The notes beneath the pieces are model-generated. The model ran no database searches. It was not told where the DNA came from and saw only the letters and a program-made list of their open reading frames with translations. This document shows positions 1-10,021 of a stretch of DNA of 64,000 bases, in pieces. Origin of the DNA: Klebsormidium nitens (lineage: Eukaryota > Streptophyta > Klebsormidiophyceae > Klebsormidiales > Klebsormidiaceae). Position 1 is the first letter of the stretch. Every line of letters begins with the position of its first letter. Location of the stretch: the NCBI GenBank assembly GCA_000708835.1, contig DF237151.1:1-64000 (forward strand). The letters are read 5' to 3'. The position numbers and the translations under genes were made by a program.

Positions 1-4
1 CACT

Positions 5-2512
5 TTATCCGATGCGCAGCGACGTCACCAGCGGATCGTGCACCTCGAAGCTGTCAGTCGGCCGGACCAGCTTGGGGAGCTCGAGCTGCACACCTTTCGC
101 GTCGAAGGGCAGTACCGGAGCCCAGAGCGGACTCCCGGCAACATGGGGGCAAGCCAAAGCCGGGCATACGCAGCTTGTGCACACTCTGGTTACGCCGCTC
201 ATGGCGTCCCTTCCGTCCCCTCCACTCAACGCCTGTGGCGCGGTGTGCGTGGGCACAACCTCCTCCTTTTCAGCTTGCAGCACCCCCGTTTCTGTCAATT
301 GCCCACCTTCCCGCTCTGACTGAGTTGCCCAGAACGTTTTCGACCGCTTTGGCACCCGTTCTGAGCCACGACCTCCCGGCTCCTGTCTTCCTCTCTTCCC
401 CCCGGCCTCGCGCGCGTCAGTCCCGACTTGGCAGCACCCGTTCTCGCAAGTCCCCCGCTCAAAATCTGCCCCACCGAAGAGCTGCTGGTGCTGCTTGCAG
501 AAGCACGAGGCCCCTTTGCAGCTTGCGGCCTCATGAGGCTGGCCCACGACAAGCTCCATCAAGTACCGTTCGACCGAAGACAGGCCGGACGACCCTTCTG
601 CTGAGCTTCCCTCTTTCGACTCCGGCGCCCGTTCCCTCTCCTCCTTCCGGTCCGTTTCGAGCAACCAGGCACGTGCCCTTGCCAGCTGGTCATTGGAGAA
701 CAAGCAGCCGCTCACCGTGACTCGCACGATGCCTCTGCCTGGATTCCGAAGAGCGTCTTTGACAGCGCGTATGTGGTCGCAGTCTCCCGACGTGCTGCAA
801 CCCGACTGCTTGCCCTGGCAGTACCACTCCTCCCCCGCGCCCTCATCCTTGTGCACCATCGTCCGCTTGGGAGAAGGGGAAGCTGCATTCCAGTAGACGA
901 CAAAGACCCGCTCAGCCCCTCTGCTGCACGGAACCTTGATAACCCGCCTGCCCTTCTGGAGCGCAACGTGGCTGGCTTGCTGGCGCGACCCCAAAGCCGC
1001 GAGCGCCAACTTGTGGACGCATGGAGCATCCGGACCCAGGCGCCCGCGGTCGCAGGTACAGCTGGGCTTCCCAAGGGTGTCCCAGTGGACCGTTTCGAGC
1101 AGGGCTGTGGATTTGCTCGGTCGTCCAAGCGGCTTTGGCCTGCCATTTGCCCAGACGGTCATGAGGAAGACCAGGCCAGGGGAACCCTCGTCTCCCCGTT
1201 CAGAACCGTCTCCCAGCTCATAGATCGAGCACGTCCCGTTCTGAACGCCCGCGAGGAACTTCGTCGCCTGAGAGGTGAGAGAAGAAACTGCCGCGCCATC
1301 GGCATGACAGCGCTCCTTGCTGTCTGGACACTCGGCGCCTGATGTAGAGGGGTCTTCCTGCGGACAAGAGGATTTTGAAGTGAGTCACTGCAATCAAGCA
1401 TCAGGTACTTTGGCCATTGCGACTAGCCGGCAGTGGAATATCAAAGAGACGTTACCAGTGAGCCACTGCAATCAAGAAGGTACTTGAAAAATAAAGCAGA
1501 ATCATTGCGACTTCCCAATCAATTTGTACTTGCTGACCACAAAAGCAGTGTAAAAGCTCTAGATCCAGTCAATTGCAATCGAATTTCTGTGCATTTGAGA
1601 GAAAAGTTGACCAATGAGCTGCTCTCTTGTACAGTTGTTATGTGGTGAAGCTTGACACCTTCTGACACCTTTTTTTTAATACTTGTAAAGTATATTACTA
1701 CACGATTGCACTGCACAACTTTTACGGCGTGGCACCTATGGCACCTTGGCACCTCATTTTCAATCATGGAACCTTCATCCAAAAAACCCTGACTGAAGAA
1801 AAAAGAAGAGGTGGTGGTGCCAGGGCGTCATCCAAAAATGAGACCAACGTCAGGGCGCGGCAGTTTCTGAGGGGTCAAAAGCCAAACCAGAACGTCACTG
1901 CACTCACCTGCAACTTGCGCTTAACGTCCGCTCCAGCAGTTTTCCCCCTGTTGAGCGCGCTCTCTGCAGCGGATTTTGCTACCTTGCCTGTGACTGACTG
2001 TCTGCTCAACGCATCTTGCACCGCCAACTCCTCTATGTAACCGCTTGTGAGCTCTTTGACCTGCTTCCAGGGAGTGCTCTTTGATTCACGCTTGAACCAC
2101 GTCTCACTGGTTGCGGCCTGCTTTTGTGATACTGTCACTGACCTCTCGCTCACATGAACAATGCCAACCCAGTGTTGCACGCAAGAAAGACACAAAGGCT
2201 GCGCGCGTTGTTTGCATTTGACAGCCGACGAGATGGCAAACCCAAGGAGAGACTGCTGAGACTTGCGGAAAGTGATTCTGTGTGTCGCTTCTTGCGCGCT
2301 TTTGATCAAGAGAGGCTGCTTGCATAAGACGCACTTGCTGGCTACAGGCGTTTCGCTGAACAGAAGAGCCGGATCAACAATATATCGTCCAGTCTGCAGG
2401 CTCTTCTGGTCCTCAAACCCTAAATTGAGAGCTTGGGAGCCCTTCTGCTGACATTGCATGGTCCCTGGTGAATTGCATTGGCTCGGGTTGCGGCTTGCAT
2501 GCAGACTCGGAC
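5..2512 (-). CDS. SWIM-type Cys/His zinc-binding protein (5' end not resolved)
   Basis: I propose two exons: 2512-1910 and 1363-5, ending in TAA at 5-7. The join uses a CAG|GTGAGT donor and a ...TCCGCAG acceptor, and both sides are phase 0. The upstream edge at 2512 is an acceptor-like site (CATTCCGCAG), so further exons probably lie to the right. The second exon carries C-x-C-x10-C-x-H (CTCD...CVH), a second Cys/His cluster (CSTSGDCDH) and, near the end, C-x-C-x4-C-x-H (CVCPALACPH). This is the SWIM zinc-finger pattern. The first exon has CVLC and CLSC pairs. SWIM domains occur in plant MULE-type and algal KDZ-type transposon proteins and in some regulators. No transposase catalytic domain is visible here, so a transposon origin is only a possibility. 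Lys/Arg-rich linkers suggest nucleic-acid binding. Confidence 0.55.
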
Positions 2513-2975
2513 CTGCGGAATGTGATAAAACCACTTTGATTTATGGGAGAATTTATACCCCTTCTGGTCAAGGCTGCTCCGGCCTTGGTCATTCGACCGA
2601 GAGACTGCTGCCTGCTGTTCAGCTATACCACGTATTTTATCTCGTTTTTCAAGGCTGCAACGTGGTTTATCTGGGTTTTTAAAGCATGCAACGTAGGTCG
2701 TTTCGGAGCGGTTCTACGAGAGGTTATACCACGTGGTCCACCGGCCGGTGTAAAAGTTTCCCTGGTTTCCGGACCGGCAGCCCTTCACGGCCTAGGGGGT
2801 GCCGTACATGCATTCCTCTACGGCACAAGTTTCCTAAATAACGTCAAAGTGCCGGAACTCTGACATATATCGCGCAGTAACCGTCCGATCTGGCAGGGCA
2901 TCTCTGCGACGGATCTCCGCCGCTCATTTTATGCCAACCATCAGTTGGTGCCCCCTTGGAGACTAACGCCGAGTA

Positions 2976-4231
2976 ACGGCCTTTTCACAAGAGGACAGTT
3001 TGACGACAGTTTATAAACCGGGGCGTTTCAGAGCCCCAGTCCTGCGACAATTCGGTGCCACGTCAAGCAATCAATCACCGTAGGATTTTGCAAATGGTCG
3101 CCAAATTGACGTCAAACTGTCGCTAGGGGCCAAAAACTGTCCGGGCTCAGGGCTGAAACGGCCGGAGAGTTTGACGTCGTCCGTATTTTCAGGAAGGTGG
3201 AAGCTTATATCGTCCGGTCGTTTGATCTCCAGCAGACGTTGCAGAAGTTGGATTCTCGGCCGCATCGACGGCATTCGGGGCGCCGTCGTTAAACCGGTCA
3301 GGCATTAGCATAAAATTGAACTCGGGGAATATTACCGCCACTTTAGGTTGTTGGCGACCTAACCCCAGAGGGGCACGGTCTACCGTCGCCATATGACGTC
3401 AGGGGGACCGGTCCCCCAACGTCCTCTTTACGATCCGGTGGTACACCTCCTGAGTCCTGCAGTGCCAAATTCCAAAATACTGAGGTAAAATCGGGTTAAC
3501 TCGGTTTCAGAGGGCGACAATTCCGAAGGTAAAATAATGCGCACGTACGTGGCTAATGAACGAGCACAACAATCGAATCCGGTGGTGCCAACTGGAAGGG
3601 GCCAAAGTGGGGTCAAGTTTCAACCGTCAAACTGTCTGGATCAGTGTTAAGACTAACTTTTTGAATTGGGAGTCCCGGGACACCCTCGAAGTGGTCATTG
3701 GGGGTCTTTTGGACACCCCGAGGCTTTCAATCGGGTGTCCCCAGGTGTCCCACCCGAGGACGCCTTTCAAGGCTGTTTTGGGTGTCCCTCTTTGGCGCTA
3801 CTGCCCCGGTGCACACTTTGTTCCGGCCATGCGTCTCAACCACTTGTTGTGCCCTCCCTGCCCCATGAAACGTCTGTACAGTGTGGGTAACAGCTGCCCC
3901 GACCACCAAAAGAGCCAAATCCAATCTACAAGATTGTATTAGATAGTATAAGCACAATAATCAACTTATATTCTAGAAGACCAGAGATTATAAATGGCTT
4001 TTATGCCCCCAAATCATGTACAGGGGCACAGATAGCCATCCATGAAGACTGTCATTGGGTGTCCTTGGGACCCCCTGGCTTCGTTCATTGGGTGTCTTTC
4101 GGACACCCTGGCGACCCCCTTTGGGGTCAATTTTGGCCATTGGGTGTCACTTTTACCTGAGAGGGGACACCCAATCTTAACACTGGTCTGGATGCTGGAA
4201 CATCAAATTGTCCTCTTGTGAAAAGGCCGTA
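2976..4231. repeat. 28-bp inverted repeat flanking about 1.2 kb
   Basis: The left arm at 2976-3003 (ACGGCCTTTTCACAAGAGGA...) is matched on the opposite strand by 4203-4230 with one visible mismatch over about 28 bp. The interval contains the later-inserted hAT-like MITE, so the original unit was about 0.7 kb. The arms could be internal parts of a larger decayed transposon. No target duplication was found for them. Confidence 0.6.
3642..4185. mobile_element. hAT-like non-autonomous DNA transposon (MITE), 544 bp
   Basis: The element starts CAGTGTTAAGA and ends TCTTAACACTG, an 11-bp perfect terminal inverted repeat. It is flanked on both sides by the perfect 8-bp direct repeat GTCTGGAT (3634-3641 and 4186-4193). 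Eight-base target duplications and termini beginning CAG are hallmarks of the hAT superfamily. The interior is built from degenerate repeats of the phrase TTGGGTGTC and its complement, and carries no transposase frame. It must have been mobilised in trans. The intact duplication suggests a fairly recent insertion. Confidence 0.88.
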
Positions 4232-6119
4232 AAGTACCGTCAAACCGTCCGTACGGTACCGTATCTGGAGCCAACGTCATCTACCTTCCTGACGCAGACT
4301 GCATGCGTCACAGTGGTCCACGTGGAGTGCTAGCCTCGTACGGAGTTTGCGCCCGGCATCATTTGCGATCTTTTGCGGATCTGTCATCATGATGAGTAAC
4401 TACAGGGCCAGACGGTAGACCGGTTCATCCAATTCATACCCAAGGGCCAACACTTCTCAAATCCATTGCATTAAAAGAAGCCGCCCTATGATCCGGGCAA
4501 GCCCGGGAGATGATGCGGTTAGCTTTGGAGTTAAGGTGGTCATTTCTGTAGTGTGCCTTGAACCGCTTGGTTAATGCTTGGGTTAACTTCTATCTACCGG
4601 GTGGAGCCGCTGCGCATACCTGTAGCTGTAAATGGCGCGTTGTAAAACATTAAAATTTGCCAGCTCCCTCTGTCAGTCTGACTGCTGTGTCATACAGATA
4701 CCTCCACAAGTATCAAATGTGATCTGTCGGTCGCCATGGAAAAGGCCAGCTCTGCAGCTGAAGGCAGAAAAAGCTTCGCATTTTCAGGGGCATTCTAGCT
4801 ACGGTTTGTTTTTACAGGAGAGCTTGTCTTTGTGAATCCCTGAACATCTACACCTGTCTCAGAACTTTGCAGGATCAACGGCTTGTCCATATTAAATTTG
4901 CGGCCTCACGAGTGCCTTTACAGTCTCCTTGTCAAGCCTCCTCTCTTTCCCTTGAACTTTGTGTGTTCCCTGTGGTTGCGAGAGCCCTGCTATTACACCT
5001 AACCTCAGGCCAGCAGGCTGGTTTTCGCCGGGGGAATGCGATTTGGCAGCGCGACCATGCAAGTTGAGGCTTCAGACGAGGACTGACAGACACCCTGGTT
5101 GGGAGGTTGCAGCAGCAGAGAATGCAAGGGAGGCAACCTTTTGAGGAACGGGTTCACGTCTTCCAACCGGGTTTGGTCTGAGAGGTCAATGGACACGACT
5201 CAGATGTCACATTCAGGTGGTCGAGAAAGCGGAGATGGAGATGCTCGTAAGTGCTGCAGTTCAACCCTTTGTTTGAGCTGTGAATGTATGTTCAGCTTTG
5301 TGTTTGATCATGCTGGTTTTCAGGGGAAGGCACAGGATGAGACTTGTTTTGATGTTGCATTTGGCTGCCAAGGGGCAAAGTAATAGTTTAGATGTCAGAT
5401 TGTTTATTGATCGTCTGGCATTGGCACTGGCAGCACTTTCCAATATAACGAGCTGTATCATGTCTGGCTAATTTGGACCACAAAACACACCGTCCCTGTA
5501 TATAAGATTCAATCTGGGGTCTAAGTGGCGCTCCCAAAAGCAGCATTCATGGGTTTCATTATTTGCTGCCCAAAAGAAGGTAAGGAAGAGCTATCTCTTC
5601 CACCATAATAGTCCTAAGACCTCTACAGTGTTCACAGGGATCCAAGCTTCCATTTCGAAGGCCTTTTTTGCAGAAAGCCTCAGAGGTTTCTTTAGCCCCC
5701 ATTCCTTCAGCCGTTCATTAGCTTCCCCAACCTTCTCGCCGGGGTCCATTCCAGGGGTTGCATGTTCTGCCCCACAGAGCTGCGATTCATTCCCCTGGCA
5801 AACATCTTAGAGTTAAATCCAAGTTTTTGTAATGTTCAAAAGAGGCCTGAGCATGGATTTACTCTAACAAAGTTTCCTTTCCGTCTGGCGTCTTTCCATT
5901 GCCCTCGTCTCAACAAAGCTTCCTGCTGCTCTGGTTTGCCGATCCTTGAGTTGTCATACTATCAGATTCGATCCACACACTGGACATGCATTCTGCTGTC
6001 AGATTCAATTGAGACACCTGGATAGCGAGTTCCGAAGGTCGTAGCTTGAAGGAAAACCAAGGAAACCCATCGGCATTGTTTCAATTGATCGAGTGGGGAC
6101 TCATAACTTATCAATGATC

Positions 6120-6959
6120 TGAGGGAAGGAAACCCTGTGCCTTTGCTAACACACTTGCCAATGCCAGGAAGACATGACAGCTGGCATTTGCTTTTTCGGA
6201 TCGCCCCACCTACTCTTCTTCCACGAATCGTTCATCAGCCAGTCTTTCCCAGTGTGTGCCGCCAAGCAATGACTAGTCGCCCCCCTCCCCTCCAACCTCA
6301 AGGATTCCAATCGCATTCTATCTCTCTTGACAAATGCCCTTAAAGCCCCCCCCCCCTCCTCCCTTCCCCCTCGATAAGGAGATTTTGTCAGCCAAGCTCC
6401 CCAATCCATTATGCAACTGGACTTAGAGGACCCCCCTCCCTTCGCCCCCCAGGAACTCAACAACAATCATATCCTTTCTACATAGAACCCCCCCCTGGTT
6501 GCAGAGCTTGCCATCAGCAAGGCTGCCCAGAGAATCGTACAACTGGTCTTCGCCCTCCTCCTTTTGAATCCAAGGGAGAGAATTACAATGGACTCTCTTC
6601 TGAAGAATCCCCGTCCTCCTCCTTCTGGTTGCAGAGGTTTTTGCCAGGCTGGCCCAGGAAACCTTGCAACTGTTCTTTGGGGCCGCCGTCTCTTCTTTGG
6701 TGCCCCCCTGCAGAGTTCTGCGCAAGCCAGCCAGGAGACTATGCAACTGGCCTCCGCCCCTCCCTTTCCCTCCTAGAAAACACTTCACACCAGATCTTTT
6801 CGTGAACGTCCGTTCCCCCCACCCCCATTACAGAGGTCCTCGCCAGCCAGGCTGCCCAGGACATGATGCAACTGGTCTCCGCCCCCCTCCCTGTTCCCCC
6901 TCAAAGTAAATTGCAATTGGTTGTGTGTTTAACCCCCCCCCTCACCCCTCTTGTCGCAG
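6120..6959 (+). repeat. Tandem decayed copies of the HD-Zip exon A acceptor and exon head
   Basis: The real acceptor ends at 6959. Upstream, fossil acceptors with recognisable exon heads occur at about 6833, 6713, 6634, 6504 and 6380, with weaker ones near 6235 and 6130. Each keeps the order: pyrimidine tract, GCAGAGGT-like acceptor, a GCCAGCCAGGCTGCCCAGGA-like head, an ATGCAACTGG-like phrase, and a CCGCCCCCCTCC-like tail. Spacing is about 80-145 bp. Similarity falls with distance from the real exon. Confidence 0.85.
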
Positions 6960-6991
6960 AGGTCTTCGCCAGCCAGGCTGCCCAGGAGATA

Positions 6992-9900
6992 ATGCAACTA
7001 GTCGTGAGCCACCATGACTCCGAGGAGCTCGAGCAATCGTCCACGCAGGAGCGGACGGCCCCCGCCGTTTCCGGGGCCAGGTCTGTGAAGGGGGGGACGT
7101 CGAAGGCGAGCGAGGAGGAATTAGGGGAGAGCCAAGGGGATGGGGGTGGAGACCAGAGAAAGCGGAAACTGAGCAAAGTGCAAGTGCGGGAACTAGAGAA
7201 ACTGTACCAGGGGGGGTACACGGGAGCGCCAGGTTGGTTTTTTCAGTCCATCTAAGTTTCTGGTTTAGGGTTTTGGCGGGTCAGTAATGCTACGGGTTTC
7301 GGCGGGTTCTTCTCCAAAGTCTTTCTTCTTAAGACGTTTTTACCATGTATGTGTAATCCGTCTCTCAGTTGCATACATGATCTTTGCAGCGTCTGCCGCT
7401 TACTCTACTTGGACAGGTCAATATGATCAGTCCTGTCCACTTTTCGCCCTTCTGCCACGTGGCTCTTGTTGGTTGGTTTTGATAGTGGGTGAATTCTGAC
7501 AGCTGCTGTCGATAACCCACAAATCACCACGTGGCACCATGCTTCTGAAGGCGCTGATCTTGACACCACACCAGCTAGCATCTACATTCAAGCAATTTTG
7601 CAACAAAGTTTTTGCGTCTTTGCCGCGCGCGATTACTGGAGATCCATACCACCGAGCGCCAGCTGGCGATCTGCTACGATATCGTCTTCTTGCCACGTGT
7701 CACATCTTGATATTCTCATGCAGCGGGCCACGCTGCGATCGCCGCTGATCTGGAAGCAGAGCGTGCCAGGTGGCAATCTCTGCTGTAAGGACCCAGTTTC
7801 CTGCCACGTGTTTCGTTTCATTCGTGTTTGCAGCGGGTCGTGCTGCAATCGCTGCGCGGATTTGGGAACCACCGAGCGCCAGGTGGCAACCTGCTACGAC
7901 TTTGCCGTTTTGCTGCCACGTGTCTCATTCTTATTCGTCTTTGCAGCGGGTCGTGCTGCGATCGCTGCGCTGGTTTGGGAACCACCGAGCGCCAGGTGGC
8001 AACCTGCTACGACTTTGCCCTTTTGCTGCCACGTGTCTCATTCTTATTTGTCTCTGCAGCGGGTCGTGCTGCGATCGCCGCTGACTTGGGCACCACCGAG
8101 CGCCAGGTGGCAATCTGGTTCCAGAACCGGAGGGCGCGGCAGCGGAGCAAGCAGACGACCCAGGAGTACGACCTGCTTAAGAAGGACTTCCGGCTGATTC
8201 TGCTAGAGAACAAGCGGATGCGCCAGGAGGTTAGGGCCTTAACCCTTGTTTACAGTGTCAACGATCAATCTTGTGAATTTGATTGGTTTTGCCTTTGCCG
8301 TTGGAAGCAGTGTGGAGGCAAGTATGCTAAAGAGGTAGCAGCTTTCCGGTTTCGCTGTTCGTTGATATAACAAATAGTTTTGGGTCTGTGATATCGGCTC
8401 ACGGGAGAGAGGCTTCTACATTGTCTGCTTGGGTAGGAAGCAGATGCGTCACGAATCTAGCGAACCAAGCCTTTGTGAATCAAAGCATTGGCGCCCCTTA
8501 CTGCGAATCTCAACAAGCTGGTCACTAGGTCCTTTTGTTTCGGCAAAAAACACTTCTGCTGCTTTTAGCAATCCCACATTCATGGCGCAAAGCGCCAGAT
8601 ACTCTGTATTTGTGTAAAGACTCAATTTGCCCGATTTTCGAGCTTACTTCTGTGGGCCGAGTCCAAGGTCCGCTGAACCAACTACGATAGCTCCGCTAGC
8701 TTTCACTCGTCCTGACTGGTTCGCTCAGTGTTCGCTCAGTCTCACAGTGACGGACACTTTGTCGGGCATCGTACTCTCGAACGCCGGGGCAAGCGCGCCT
8801 TCTGCTGTAAACTTAAATACGCCGTCCCAAACCAAGAAAAAGCTCAATCTGGCGTCACTTGCGGGCGTTGTGTGCTGTACACGCACAAGGGTACATAGCT
8901 TCCGAGCCACTCTTTGCATCTGCCGAACGAGGGTCTCAGCGCTTCGAAGCCGTCTCCTCCTCTATTCATTTTGCTGCAGACGGCCTCTTATGTCGGATCA
9001 TGTAAGGAAGCCACTGAAGCAATACCCATCAAGTTTAAAACCTATAATGATCTAATACCTGTAAGAACCTACCCGGAACGAAAGCCAAACGAAATCCCTG
9101 ACCAACAGACATGACGCGCTCCGCACCCGAACCCACCCTAATCACCACACCAACCCCACCCGTTCCCCGGGCGTGTCTTATAGCTCTTAGATCCTTATAG
9201 GTATTATACTTTATCCTTATCTGAAGCAGGACGCTCATCTGCTGGTCGTCAGCCATATAGAAAGGTCTAGAATGTAAGACTCGTCTTTCTTGTGACAAAG
9301 CCACGCCTGCTTCGGCACTGGCTTGAACTTTGGGGCGGATAACGTGCGTTCGGAAAAAGTCCGACCCAATTCTCTGTGTTTGCAGTTGACCGAGCTCAGG
9401 CTTTTAGTTGAACGATCAGACGCCACCCCAGATCACGCCTTCCTCAATTTCTCCGCAAGCGAGAAAGAGAGCGCCGCGGCGCGTTTTGACGCCGCAGAAC
9501 CTGCGGGGCAGCGAGCGCTTATGCCGGCGTTGCACTCGCCTATGGTGCCGATTCGCGCGCCTGGGGGAGTGCTGGAAGCGCCAGTCGAGAACCCCCGGGA
9601 AAGTTTACCCAGATATGCGGAAGGCCCGCCTAGCCATAAGCGGTTGCGGGTTGACCCTCCTATGGCGACCGAGGGGTTCGCAAGCGAGTCGGTGCATCCG
9701 GTTTTCGGCGACGTTGACTTTACGGATGAGTTGTGGGACAGCGTAATCTCATCGCTGGAGCAGAGCTTTGGGTCCGAGGTCATACAGGACCTGTTCAGGA
9801 ACGGGGACGCGTTCGCAGAACTGGGCTTGCCTAAGCCGCCGAAGTATGGTTATAGCCTGAGCCTACAAGAAACGAGGCCGGGGGAGTGCCACGTGAGCCA

Positions 9901-10021
9901 CGTGGACCACGTGGCACGAGGGAGGACTGACGCGGGGGATCTGAGTCTTGTGCAATCGGCATTGGCGTTTCAGAGCGACGATTACGTAGGTATCAACAGT
10001 CCGTGTTGGGCGGATTTGTAA
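6992..10021 (+). CDS. Homeodomain-leucine zipper (HD-Zip, class I-like) transcription factor
   Basis: Three coding exons: 6992-7232, 8060-8229 and 9386-10021 (TAA). Phases agree, giving 348 residues. The N-terminus is acidic and Ser-rich. The homeodomain spans about residues 55-112 with the recognition helix WFQNRRAR at 100-107. The Leu-rich zipper follows without a gap (about 113-150), the order and spacing diagnostic of HD-Zip proteins. There is no START domain (classes III/IV) and no CPSCE motif (class II), so class I-like is the best fit. The acidic C-terminus has aromatic residues (DELWDS, SPCWADL) and could activate transcription. The start was placed at ATG 6992, but exon A stays open back to its acceptor at 6959, so an upstream coding exon is possible. 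Introns 1 and 2 carry, respectively, a fossil-exon array and a MITE. Confidence 0.88.
7440..8059 (+). repeat. Tandem decayed copies of the homeobox exon boundary with G-boxes
   Basis: The real homeobox exon starts at 8060. Copies of its acceptor plus exon head end at 7946, 7833, 7723 and about 7625. Spacing is 113, 113, 110 and about 98 bp. The two nearest copies are almost identical to the real boundary but carry a small indel that shifts the frame and lack the WFQN segment. Each unit also carries a CACGTG G-box (7456, 7528, 7694, 7805, 7917, 8030). This is intron 1 of the HD-Zip gene. Confidence 0.92.
9040..9202. mobile_element. Short TIR element, copy 1, in HD-Zip intron 2
   Basis: This is a 163-bp unit with imperfect terminal inverted repeats (ACCTATAATGATCTAAT at the left, complement of ATCCTTATAGGT at the right). 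Its interior, TCCGCACCCGAACCCACCCT followed by AACCCCACCCGT, closely matches copies at 20028-20200 and 54988-55128. No transposase is encoded. No clear target duplication was seen. Confidence 0.7.

Larger units (their letters stand above)
2513..6119. other. Spacer with repeats, no supported gene
   Basis: I find no open frame that both resembles a protein family and is joined by plausible splice sites. The stretch holds an inverted repeat and a hAT-like MITE (listed separately). Repeated phrases such as TTGACGTCAAAC and TATACCACGTGG occur around 2640-3400. The part from about 4600 to 6100 may include the promoter and 5' untranslated region of the HD-Zip gene, but no transcription start can be placed. 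Confidence 0.5.

Noticed and set aside
7824-8030. Homeobox exon copies as mutually exclusive alternative exons
   Set aside because: They carry a frame-shifting indel and stop before the recognition helix, so no functional homeodomain could result.
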